Shown piece by piece: positions 1-7,656 of a DNA stretch of 64,000 nt (position 1 is the stretch's first letter; every line of letters begins with the position of its first letter). The stretch covers positions 6,319 through 70,318 of the forward strand of contig JAZKYU010000025.1 in the NCBI GenBank assembly GCA_045612305.1, in the 5' to 3' direction. This DNA is from HGM04593 sp045612305 (GTDB lineage Bacteria; Bacteroidota; Bacteroidia; Bacteroidales; Bacteroidaceae). The notes beneath the pieces are model-generated. The model made no database searches. It had not been told where the DNA came from and saw only the letters and a program-made list of their open reading frames with translations. The position numbers and the translations under genes are program-made.

Positions 1-777
1 GAGCTCGACAGCACGCTTGCCACAAAGAAAATATCGCTCGACGAGCAGACACACCAACGCAAAACCTTAGTGCTGCTCGAGGAGCAACAGCGCGCCCTAG
101 TTACCGAGCTTAAGAAAGAGTCGCGCAAGGTGGAAAAAGAGCTTCTTGCCCGTCGCAAGAAATTACAAAAACTAAACAATGATATTGAACAAGCCATAGA
201 GCGCGAGATAGCCGCGCAAAAAGCGCGTGAGGAGGCTGCGCGCAAAGAGGCCGCCCGCAAGGCTGCCGCGGCCAAAAAGAAGGGCGGTAAGAGCGAGAAA
301 CCCGGCACAACTATCGCTGCAAAACCCACCACCGTTGACGATGCGGGTGTGACGAAGATGAGCGGGGCTTTTGCCCAGAACAAAGGTAAGCTGCCTGTGC
401 CCATTACAGGCCCCTATCACATAGTGAGCAGCTTTGGACCGCAGAAGGGCGTTGTGGGCAAAGGAAACATACAGATAGACTATGGTGGCATCACTCTTGG
501 TGGCGAGCGCGGCGCAAAAGCCCGCTGTATATTCGAGGGTAGGGTGACATCGGTTATCCGTCAGGGCGATTTTGCCTTTGTGCTAGTGCGTCACGATAAC
601 TACATATCGGTATACTGCCGTTTGAGCGATATTGCGGTGCAAGAGGGCGACAAACTAAAGGCTGGCGATATAATAGGTACTGTGGCAACAGACGCTTCGG
701 GGCACACACGTCTTCTCTTCCAGCTGCGCAACGAAAAGGCAAAGCTCAACCCCATGCTGTGGCTGAAGATAAAGTGA
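1..777 (+). CDS. EnvC-like murein hydrolase activator (M23/LytM fold), 5' end missing
   Basis: The reading frame is open from base 1, so the gene begins upstream; 258 residues are visible. The first ~85 are a Lys/Glu/Ala-rich coiled coil, followed by a low-complexity Lys/Ala/Pro linker and a C-terminal LytM domain (about residues 135-255). The zinc-binding residues of active M23 peptidases appear lost: the HxxxD region reads GNIQID, the usual HLS reads RLS, and the usual LHFEIR reads LLFQLR. By analogy with EnvC, a coiled coil plus degenerate LytM suggests a periplasmic activator of N-acetylmuramoyl-L-alanine amidases during cell separation rather than a peptidase. The family call is firm; the activator role is inferred. 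Confidence 0.8.
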   Translation, partial: ELDSTLATKKISLDEQTHQRKTLVLLEEQQRALVTELKKESRKVEKELLARRKKLQKLNNDIEQAIEREIAAQKAREEAARKEAARKAAAAKKKGGKSEKPGTTIAAKPTTVDDAGVTKMSGAFAQNKGKLPVPITGPYHIVSSFGPQKGVVGKGNIQIDYGGITLGGERGAKARCIFEGRVTSVIRQGDFAFVLVRHDNYISVYCRLSDIAVQEGDKLKAGDIIGTVATDASGHTRLLFQLRNEKAKLNPMLWLKIK

Positions 778-803
778 TAGCTAAATAAAAGATTTTAAAC
801 ACT

Positions 804-1568
804 ATGAAAAAGATTTACTTTTTTCTCGTTGCCCTGCTGCTCACCGTGAGCGCCGGCGCACAAACTTTGAGGGGAGACATCGATGGCGACGGCATAGTGG
901 ACGTTGCCGATGTAACCGAGATTGTAAATATAATTCTCCACGGCGACAAGGAAGAAGAGCCCGACACCCCCGTCGTTCCCGGCGAGCCTACCACCGACAG
1001 CCGTGCCATCGACCTTGGCCTCTCGGTTAAATGGGCTAGTTGCAACGTTGATGCCACAGAGCCCTGGGAATATGGCGGTTACTATGCTTGGGGCGAAACC
1101 GAGGAGAAAAGCGACTACTCTTGGAGCACCTACAAATATTACAATGGCAGTTACGATTCAATAACCAAATATTGCACAAACAGCAACTCCGGCACAGTAG
1201 ATAACAAAACCACCCTTGAAGCAAGTGACGATGTTGCCACTGTAAAATGGGGCGGCTCGTGGAGAATGCCCACAAAAGCAGAACAAGACGAACTTTGCAA
1301 CAACAGCACCTGGCAATGGATCACCCTTAACGGCGTTAACGGTTACCGCGTAACCGGGCCCAACGGCAACAGCATATTCCTGCCCGCTGCGGGTTGCCGC
1401 TACGGTTCGGTAGTCAATGACCAAAGCTCCTTCGGCTACTATTGGTCGAGTTCGTTGAATAGCAGTGACAGCTACAGCGCCTACTACCTGGTCTTCTACA
1501 GTAGCGGCTACGTCTGGGACTACTACTACCGTTACGGCGGCCGCTCGGTGCGCCCTGTGTGCGAGTAA
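804..1568 (+). CDS. Secreted dockerin-like / FISUMP-domain protein with hypervariable-looking C-terminus
   Basis: The 254-residue product has a signal peptide (1-19), a dockerin-type calcium-binding repeat (about 24-46, GDIDGDGIVDVADVTEI), an acidic Pro-rich linker, then a Fibrobacter-major-paralogous (FISUMP) domain of C-type-lectin/formylglycine-enzyme-like type (about 67-254), beginning near DLGLSVKWASCNV and ending GRSVRPVCE. Residues 212-246 are packed with Tyr, Ser, Asp and Gly encoded mostly by TAC, AGC, GAC and GGC, as expected when AAC codons of a template have been adenine-mutated. This resembles variable regions of diversity-generating retroelements; no reverse transcriptase or template is present here. 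It starts 26 bases after the EnvC-like gene and may be co-transcribed. Ligand unknown; probably surface-exposed. Confidence 0.8.
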   Translation: MKKIYFFLVALLLTVSAGAQTLRGDIDGDGIVDVADVTEIVNIILHGDKEEEPDTPVVPGEPTTDSRAIDLGLSVKWASCNVDATEPWEYGGYYAWGETEEKSDYSWSTYKYYNGSYDSITKYCTNSNSGTVDNKTTLEASDDVATVKWGGSWRMPTKAEQDELCNNSTWQWITLNGVNGYRVTGPNGNSIFLPAAGCRYGSVVNDQSSFGYYWSSSLNSSDSYSAYYLVFYSSGYVWDYYYRYGGRSVRPVCE

Positions 1569-1588
1569 TGTAAATGAATAAATAACAT

Positions 1589-1628
1589 CACCCCGCTCTC
1601 CGTTTTTTGGTGGGCGGGGTGTGTTTTA
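1589..1628. terminator. Intrinsic terminator between convergent genes
   Basis: An 8-bp stem (CACCCCGC at 1589-1596 with GCGGGGTG at 1614-1621) is followed by a T-rich stretch. It separates the FISUMP gene (plus) from argD (minus). Confidence 0.65.
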
Positions 1629-1646
1629 TAATAACTGTACCGGTAA

Positions 1647-2771
1647 TTACCCAAGCACTCTTTTGAAGCGCTCTATAAAATCGGCAGCTTGCTCAAGTGT
1701 GAGCGTGAGCGGGGGCAACAGGCGTATAACGTTTGTGCCACTAACGCCTGTGAAGACGTGCTCGTCGAAGAGAAGGCGACGGCGTATATCCTTTATGGGC
1801 TCGTCGAACTCCATACCTATCATAAGGCCACGGCCACGCACCTCTTTGATTTGAGGCAGCTTTTGCAGCTCTTGTACCAGGTAGTTGCCCACGGTGTTCA
1901 CGTTGTCGAGGAGTTTCTCCTCGTCCATAACCTCGAGCACGGCTTGCACGGCTGCGCAAGCAAGGTGGTTGCCGCCGAAGGTTGTTCCCAACTCGCCATA
2001 TACGGCCTGGAATTTGGGGCTTATGAGCACGCAGCCCACGGGGAAACCGTTGCCGATGCCCTTGGCCTGTGTGATGATGTCGGGGCGTATGCCGGCCCAC
2101 TGGTGTGCAAAGAACTTACCGCTACGGCCGCAACCGCTCTGTATCTCGTCGAGGATGAGGGTGGTGTCGGTGCTGTTGCACAACTCTTGCAACTGTTGCA
2201 AGAACTCTGTGCTGGGTATTCTTATGCCGCCCACACCCTGTATACCTTCGATTATAACAGCTGTTACATCGCCTTTTGCTATCTCGGCGCGTACTGCATC
2301 GATGTCGCCAAGGGGTAGGTATGTGGTGTGCCCGCAGTTGTTTATGGGGGCAATTATTTTGGGGTTGTCGGTAACCTCAACCGCGAGCGATGTGCGCCCG
2401 TGGAATGCTTTCTGAAAGGAGATTACGCGGGTTTTTCCGTTCTTGAACGAGGAGAGCTTGAGGGCGTTCTCGTTGGCCTCGGCACCCGAGTTTATGAAAA
2501 AGAGGTTGTAGTCCTCGTAGCCGCTTATCTTGCCGAGCTTTTCGGCAGCGTTTTGTTGCAGGGTGTTTATCACCGAGTTTGAGTAGAAACCCAGCGTAGC
2601 CACCTGGCGGCTTATGTAGTCGACATACTTGGGGTGTGCGTGGCCTATAGATATTACCGCGTGTCCGCCGTATAGGTCGAGATATTCGGTGCCTTTGTCG
2701 TCCCACACACGGCATCCGTCGCCTTTTACGATGTTTACATCGAAGAGGGGATATACATCATATAGTTTCAT
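1647..2771 (-). CDS. argD: Acetylornithine (or succinylornithine) aminotransferase
   Basis: A class III PLP aminotransferase of 374 residues, slightly short for the family but complete. It transfers the amino group from glutamate to the N-acyl glutamate semialdehyde, giving N-acylornithine. Visible motifs are NSGAEANE (94-101), DEIQSG (208-213) and the PLP lysine in QAKGIGNGFPVG (Lys237). It is the last gene of the argR-GNAT-argG-argC-argD operon, 18 bases after argC. Bacteroides species are known to run this pathway with N-succinyl intermediates, so the natural substrate may be the succinyl form; the sequence does not decide this. Confidence 0.93.
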   Translation of the reverse strand: MKLYDVYPLFDVNIVKGDGCRVWDDKGTEYLDLYGGHAVISIGHAHPKYVDYISRQVATLGFYSNSVINTLQQNAAEKLGKISGYEDYNLFFINSGAEANENALKLSSFKNGKTRVISFQKAFHGRTSLAVEVTDNPKIIAPINNCGHTTYLPLGDIDAVRAEIAKGDVTAVIIEGIQGVGGIRIPSTEFLQQLQELCNSTDTTLILDEIQSGCGRSGKFFAHQWAGIRPDIITQAKGIGNGFPVGCVLISPKFQAVYGELGTTFGGNHLACAAVQAVLEVMDEEKLLDNVNTVGNYLVQELQKLPQIKEVRGRGLMIGMEFDEPIKDIRRRLLFDEHVFTGVSGTNVIRLLPPLTLTLEQAADFIERFKRVLG

Positions 2772-2789
2772 ATAGTTCCTCCTTAATTT

Positions 2790-3758
2790 TTAGAACGCCG
2801 AAGGTTTAAGTTTGAGTCCCACGGTCTCCTCGAGGCCGAAGAGAAGGTTCATATTGTGCACTGCCTGGCCGCTTGCACCCTTCAACAAGTTGTCGATGAT
2901 AGAGGTTACGAGCAGTTTGCCACCGTGTTTCTCGAGGTGTATGAGGCACTTATTGGTGTTTACCACTTGCTTGAGGTCGAGCGGTTTGTTCACTATGTGG
3001 GTGAAAGAGTCGCGCTCGTAGTAGCTCTCGTAGAGTTTGTAGATGGTCTCAATGTCGAGGTCGCACTTTACAACGATGGTGGTGAAGATACCACGGGGGA
3101 AGTCTCCACGGTAGGGGATAAAGTCTATCTCGCCGTCAAAGTCGGGCTGTAGCTGCTTTACGCTCTGCAAAATCTCGGGGAGGTGCTGGTGTGTGAAGGG
3201 CTTGTAGATGCTTATGTTGTTGTTTCTCCAGCTAAAGTGTGTTGTTGTCGAGGGCTTTACTCCTGCGCCGGTGCTGCCGGTGATGGCGTTTACCGATATG
3301 TCGCCTTTGAGCAGGTGCTCTTTGGCAAGGGGGAGGAGGCCAAGCTCTATGCAGGTTGCAAAGCAGCCGGGGTTGGCAACGTAGCGGCTTTTGCAGGTTG
3401 CACGGCGGTTGAGCTCGGGCAAGCCGTAGATGAAGTCGTGGTCGTTGCTCTTTATGCGGTAGTCCATAGAGAGGTCGATAACTTTCAACTCCTCGGGCAA
3501 CTGTGTGCACTCGAGGAACTTGCGGGTGTCGCCGTGGGCTGTGCAAAAGTAGAGAAGGTCTATCTCCTCAAAGGGCATCTTGTCGGTGAAGAGAAGGTCG
3601 GTCTCGCCCAAGAGTCCGGCGTGCACGTCGGTTATGCGGTTACCAGCGTTGCTTGTGCTGTGTACAAATTTTATCTCAACTTCGGGGTGCCCGAGCAGCA
3701 GACGGAGAAGTTCACCGGCTGTGTAGCCTGCACCACCTATAATTCCTACTTTAATCAT
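2790..3758 (-). CDS. argC: N-acetyl-gamma-glutamyl-phosphate reductase
   Basis: This 322-residue NADPH-dependent enzyme reduces N-acyl-glutamyl phosphate to the semialdehyde, the step before ArgD. The N-terminus carries the nucleotide-binding loop GGAGYTAGE (8-16), and the catalytic cysteine is Cys132 in NPGCFAT. A later HxxHLPE-like stretch (FTHQHLPEI) is also typical. The length fits the short type 1 ArgC. It lies 21 bases after argG and 18 bases before argD, so the genes are surely co-transcribed. Confidence 0.95.
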   Translation of the reverse strand: MIKVGIIGGAGYTAGELLRLLLGHPEVEIKFVHSTSNAGNRITDVHAGLLGETDLLFTDKMPFEEIDLLYFCTAHGDTRKFLECTQLPEELKVIDLSMDYRIKSNDHDFIYGLPELNRRATCKSRYVANPGCFATCIELGLLPLAKEHLLKGDISVNAITGSTGAGVKPSTTTHFSWRNNNISIYKPFTHQHLPEILQSVKQLQPDFDGEIDFIPYRGDFPRGIFTTIVVKCDLDIETIYKLYESYYERDSFTHIVNKPLDLKQVVNTNKCLIHLEKHGGKLLVTSIIDNLLKGASGQAVHNMNLLFGLEETVGLKLKPSAF

Positions 3759-3779
3759 TATGTGTTGTTTGTGTGGTTT

Positions 3780-4982
3780 TTAAATTTTTTCGTCGGGGTG
3801 GTTGGCGTAGTAAGCGCGCAGGGGTGTTGAGGTTACTTTGATGAAACCTTTTGCCTCCTCGGCAGTCCAGCCTTTTTGTGTTTCGCCATACTCGCCAAGC
3901 TTGTTCTTTACAAGGTCGTTGGGTGAGTCTACGCCCACGGTCTCAAAGTGCTTGGGCATGAGCTTGAGTATTGCTGTACCGGTTACGTTGCGCTGTGAGC
4001 TCTCGAGCATTGCCTCGATGTCGCGCATAACAGGCTCCAAATATTGGCTCTCGTGGAGGAACATACCATACCAGTTGGCAACTTGGTCTTTCCAGTATTG
4101 TTGCCACTTGCTCAATGTATATTTCTCGAGGAATTTGTGTGCTGCGATGATGAGCATAGGTGCTGCAGCCTCGAAGCCCACGCGGCCCTTGATACCTACG
4201 ATGGTGTCGCCCACGTGCATGTCGCGGCCGATGCCATAGGCTGCGCCAATCTCCTCAACCTTCTGTATAGCCTTTATGGGGTCGCAGAAGTTCTCGCCGT
4301 TCACAGCTTTGAGCTTGCCGTTCTCGAATGTGAGGTGCAACTCCTCTTCGCCGCTCTTTTCAACCTGCTTTAGGTAGGCTGTCTCGGGGAGGCCCTGTTT
4401 AGAGTCGAGTATCTCGCCACCGCAGATGCTTGTGCCCCAAATACCTACGTTGTAAGAGTATTTGAGCTTTGTAAAGTCGGCAAAGAAGCCGTTCTCGTTG
4501 AGGTAGTTAATCTCGTACTCACGTGTGAGGGTCATGTCGCGTGTGAGGGTTATAATCTCAACGCCGGGTGCACACACGAGGAAGGTCATATCGAAACGTA
4601 TCTGGTCGTTACCTGCGCCGGTTGAGCCGTGTGCTATGGCCGATGCGCCTATCTCGTTGGCGTAGCGGGCGATGGCAAGAGCCTGGAATATTCTCTCCGA
4701 TGATACCGATATGGGGTAGGTGCCGTTACGCAACACGTTACCATATATCATATATTTGAGGCTCTTCTCGTAGTACTCTTGTGTAACGTCGAGGGTAACA
4801 TATTTTGTTGCGCCCAACTTGTAGGCGTTTTCTTCGTTCTGTTTCAGCTGCTCGGGGCTGAAGCCACCGGTGTTAGCACAGGCTGCATAAACTTCGTAGC
4901 CTTTCTCTTTGGCTAGGTACATAACGGTGAACGATGTGTCGAGTCCGCCGCTGAAGGCTACAACTACTTTTTTCTTTTCCAT
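3780..4982 (-). CDS. argG: Argininosuccinate synthase
   Basis: A 400-residue cytoplasmic enzyme joining citrulline and aspartate with ATP. The ATP pyrophosphatase loop AFSGGLDTS is at residues 9-17. STGAGNDQIRF and the SICGG stretch match the citrulline/aspartate-binding parts of the family. The length is normal. It follows the GNAT gene by 26 bases and precedes argC by 21. In this operon it is placed with early-pathway genes, while argB, argF' and argH are not in the window. Confidence 0.96.
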   Translation of the reverse strand: MEKKKVVVAFSGGLDTSFTVMYLAKEKGYEVYAACANTGGFSPEQLKQNEENAYKLGATKYVTLDVTQEYYEKSLKYMIYGNVLRNGTYPISVSSERIFQALAIARYANEIGASAIAHGSTGAGNDQIRFDMTFLVCAPGVEIITLTRDMTLTREYEINYLNENGFFADFTKLKYSYNVGIWGTSICGGEILDSKQGLPETAYLKQVEKSGEEELHLTFENGKLKAVNGENFCDPIKAIQKVEEIGAAYGIGRDMHVGDTIVGIKGRVGFEAAAPMLIIAAHKFLEKYTLSKWQQYWKDQVANWYGMFLHESQYLEPVMRDIEAMLESSQRNVTGTAILKLMPKHFETVGVDSPNDLVKNKLGEYGETQKGWTAEEAKGFIKVTSTPLRAYYANHPDEKI

Positions 4983-5008
4983 AATATTATATAGGTGTTT
5001 CTTTATTT

Positions 5009-5584
5009 TTATTCTTCAACAATTCTTTTAATTTTTTTTGCAGGGTCGTAAAGCATAGCTGTGCAGATGCAGTAGCGACGGTCGGTGCGCTGGAGCACGT
5101 CGTGGTTTATGCAGCCCTGGCATCCTTTCCAGAAGGACTCGTCGTCGGTAAGCTCCGAAAAGGGGACGGGCACGTAGCCAAGCTCGGTGTTTATCTTCAT
5201 AACGGCGCCACCGCTTGTGAGGCCGAAGAGCTTTGCTTCGGGCCATAGCTTGCGCGAGAGGTTGAACGCGGTTTTCTTGATGCGTTTTGCGAGGCCGTGG
5301 CCGCGGAACTTTTCAACAACTATAAGTCCCGAGTTTGCAACATACTGCTTGTTGCCCCAGCTCTCGATGTAGCAGAAACCGGCAAACTCCTCGCCGTGTA
5401 GTGCGATGATGGCTTTGCCTTCTTTCATCTTTTGTGCAACATATTCGTGTGTGCGCTTGGCAATACCGGTGCCACGCACCTTTGCTGCAGCGCTTATGGT
5501 ATCGAGTATCTCATCGACATATTTCTCGTGCGATGCGTTTGCAATGATAACTTCTATGCCATCGTTGTATTCTTTTTCTTCCAT
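5009..5584 (-). CDS. GNAT-family N-acyltransferase in the arginine operon
   Basis: A 191-residue GNAT-fold protein between argR and argG. The acyl-CoA pyrophosphate loop is visible as VVEKFRGHGLAKRI (about 90-103). The C-terminal ~45 residues hold an unusual cysteine cluster (CQGCINHD and RRYCICTAMLYD), which may bind metal or form disulfides. Its position suggests it does the first step, acylation of glutamate, replacing the classical argA/argJ, which are absent from the window. Because Bacteroides uses N-succinylated intermediates, succinyl-CoA is a plausible donor. The fold is confident; reaction and donor are inferred from context only. Confidence 0.75.
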   Translation of the reverse strand: MEEKEYNDGIEVIIANASHEKYVDEILDTISAAAKVRGTGIAKRTHEYVAQKMKEGKAIIALHGEEFAGFCYIESWGNKQYVANSGLIVVEKFRGHGLAKRIKKTAFNLSRKLWPEAKLFGLTSGGAVMKINTELGYVPVPFSELTDDESFWKGCQGCINHDVLQRTDRRYCICTAMLYDPAKKIKRIVEE

Positions 5585-5603
5585 CTTTTTATTCTGACGT
5601 CTT

Positions 5604-6086
5604 TTATATATTCGGTATAATAGTTCTTAATGCTCTCAACACGGCTCCACGGCTGGCGTCTTCGGCAATTATCATCATAACGGTGTCGTCGCCGGCGAGC
5701 GTTCCTATAATTTCGGGAAACTCGTAGTTGTCTATGTGGTAGGCAAGTGTGCTTGCGTAGCTGGGCTTGGTGTGTATGACAGCTATGTTGCCCGAAAACT
5801 TTATAGACAAGAAACCGTTGCTCTCTTGGCTGGGGTTTACGGGGCGCATCTCACCTTCGGTGCCTTCGTGGCGGTATTGGTGGGGGCGTGTGAGCACGTA
5901 ACGGTAGCGGCCTTGCACACCTACTGTCTTTACCACACGCAACTGGTGAAGGTCGCGCGACAAGGTTGCCTGTGTTAGTTTAAAGCCCTCTTTAGCAAGC
6001 TCGGCAAGTAGCTCCTCCTGGCTCCCTATCTCTTGGGTAGAGAGGATGAGGCGTATTGCATCGAGACGTGAGTTTTTTATCTTCAT
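5604..6086 (-). CDS. argR: Arginine repressor ArgR
   Basis: A 160-residue regulator and first gene of the arginine operon. The start at 6086 is preferred because MKIKNSRLDAIRLILS matches the family; the frame is open further upstream but that extension (to 6176) crosses the likely promoter. The N-terminal winged helix-turn-helix contains the conserved SR pair (Ser43-Arg44 in ATLSRDLHQL). The C-terminal oligomerisation and arginine-binding domain ends with GTLAGDDTVMMIIAED. Being first in the operon it controls, it is probably autoregulated with arginine as co-repressor. GNAT follows after 19 bases. Confidence 0.93.
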   Translation of the reverse strand: MKIKNSRLDAIRLILSTQEIGSQEELLAELAKEGFKLTQATLSRDLHQLRVVKTVGVQGRYRYVLTRPHQYRHEGTEGEMRPVNPSQESNGFLSIKFSGNIAVIHTKPSYASTLAYHIDNYEFPEIIGTLAGDDTVMMIIAEDASRGAVLRALRTIIPNI

Positions 6087-6088
6087 AA

Positions 6089-6152
6089 TTGTATATTTAT
6101 TCTTGCGAGCCGCAAAAATACGAATATTTACACAATAATGTATATTTTTTTG
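6089..6152 (-). promoter_or_regulatory. Putative arg operon promoter/operator region
   Basis: On the minus strand there is a good -7 element, TATTTTTG (6113-6120), about 27 bases before the argR start; no clear -33 TTTG lies at the normal distance. Two similar AT-rich words containing GTATATTT (near 6091 and 6141) flank it and could be ArgR half sites, but they do not match the enterobacterial ARG box well. Tentative. Confidence 0.35.
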
Positions 6153-6185
6153 CTGTTTTTTTGCAAGAAAGTGCAATAAAAGAGT

Positions 6186-6225
6186 AAAAAATATGCAACA
6201 GGGGTGAGCTGTTGCATATTTTTCT
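6186..6225 (-). terminator. Intrinsic terminator of inositol-phosphate synthase gene
   Basis: A 12-bp perfect stem (AATATGCAACAG at 6190-6201 with its complement at 6209-6220) has a 7-base loop and, on the minus strand, a T-run after the stem. It lies just after the ino1-type gene and upstream of argR. Confidence 0.75.
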
Positions 6226-6242
6226 TATATAAAGCGGTGTTT

Positions 6243-7544
6243 TTAGTCTAACTCTTGGTCGGCCTCGTAGCCTGCAAGTTCGCGTATCTTGTTTTTGAGC
6301 ATAGCAAATTGCTTGAAGAGGTCGTGCACGGGTTTCTCGTCGTCTTTGTGCATGGGAGCCTTGCAGTAGAACGACATAAACTCCTGTATGCCGTACTCGC
6401 CGGCGCGTAGCGCTATATCGCTAAAGAGTATGAGGTCGAGCACAAGGGGAGCTGCAAGTATAGAGTCGCGACAGAGGAAGTTTACCTTTATGGTCATGGG
6501 GTAGCCCATCCACCCAAAGATGTCGATATTGTCCCAGCTCTCTTTTTCGTCGCCACGCGGGGGGTAGTAGTTTATTCTCACCTTGTGGTAGATGTCTGAA
6601 TAGAGGTCGGGGTATACATCGCTGTCGAGTATGTTGTCGAGAGCCGATGTTTTGCTGCGGCGTTTGGTTTCGAAGTTTTCGGGGTTGTCGAGTACCACAC
6701 CGTCGCGGTTGCCCAGGATGTTGGTCGAAAACCAACCTGTAACACCCAATTGACGGGTGAAGAAGGCTGGGGCAAGCACGGTTTTCATCATAGTTTGCCC
6801 GCTCTTGAAGTCTTTGCCTGTGATGGGTACTTTTTCCTCCTCGGCAAGCTCCCACATGGCGGGTATGTCTATGCAGAGGTTGGGCGCGCCCATAACATAG
6901 GGGCAACCCTCGCGCATAGCGGCGTAAGCATAGCACATACTGGGTGCTATGCGTGCGGTGTCGTTGGCTTTCATAGCCTCCTCAAAGGCTGCGAGGCTGC
7001 CGTGTACCTGCTCGTCGCGGGGTATGTATTTTTCGGTGCTGGCTATCCATATAACAACCACGCGGTCGCAGTTGTTCTCTTTTTTAAAGTTGCGTATATC
7101 CTCGCGCAGTTGTTCGGTGAGCTCCCAGCGTGTGCCGGCGGTTTTTACGTTGGGGCCGTCGATGTTTGTTGCGTAGCTTTTGTCGAAGAGGGCCTTGTAG
7201 GGGCGTATAGCCTTGAGCTCCTCCTTCACAGGCTCTATGTCCTGCTGCTTGAGTACGGCTGCTTTTATGGCAGCGTCGTAGGCATCGTCTTCGTACAAGT
7301 CCCACGCGCCAAACACTATATCTTGGAGGGGTGCAACGGGCACAATGTCCTTAACCTCTTTATATATCTTCTCGCTACCACGGCCTAAACGCATTATACC
7401 CTCGCAAGCAAAAGAGCCTGTGGGGCGCGAGAGTCCTTTGCGTGCCATAAGCGTGCCTATAATTGTTGTTGTGGTTACCGCTCCCAGCCCCACGCACATT
7501 ACTCCGAGCTTGCCGTTTGCGGGTTTTACCTTATTTTGTCTCAT
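6243..7544 (-). CDS. myo-Inositol-1-phosphate synthase
   Basis: A 433-residue NAD-dependent enzyme that converts glucose 6-phosphate to inositol 3-phosphate. The NAD loop GVMCVGLGAVTTTTIIG is near the N-terminus, and ILGNRDGVVLDNPENF and KVNFLCRDSILAAPLVLDL are conserved catalytic-core stretches. The ATG at 7544 (MRQNKVK) is preferred over an in-frame TTG four codons upstream. In Bacteroides this enzyme starts synthesis of inositol-containing sphingolipids; the partner genes seen there (CDP-alcohol transferase and phosphatase) are not adjacent here, so the gene stands alone with its own terminator. Confidence 0.9.
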   Translation of the reverse strand: MRQNKVKPANGKLGVMCVGLGAVTTTTIIGTLMARKGLSRPTGSFACEGIMRLGRGSEKIYKEVKDIVPVAPLQDIVFGAWDLYEDDAYDAAIKAAVLKQQDIEPVKEELKAIRPYKALFDKSYATNIDGPNVKTAGTRWELTEQLREDIRNFKKENNCDRVVVIWIASTEKYIPRDEQVHGSLAAFEEAMKANDTARIAPSMCYAYAAMREGCPYVMGAPNLCIDIPAMWELAEEEKVPITGKDFKSGQTMMKTVLAPAFFTRQLGVTGWFSTNILGNRDGVVLDNPENFETKRRSKTSALDNILDSDVYPDLYSDIYHKVRINYYPPRGDEKESWDNIDIFGWMGYPMTIKVNFLCRDSILAAPLVLDLILFSDIALRAGEYGIQEFMSFYCKAPMHKDDEKPVHDLFKQFAMLKNKIRELAGYEADQELD

Positions 7545-7656
7545 ATAGCCGAACAAATTTCTAATTTCTCAAGCAAAGAAACTGCTTTTTATTGAACAAA
7601 CCTAAATATTTACTTAAATGTTGCCCCTTTTTTATAAAATTTATGCTTGCTTGCGG

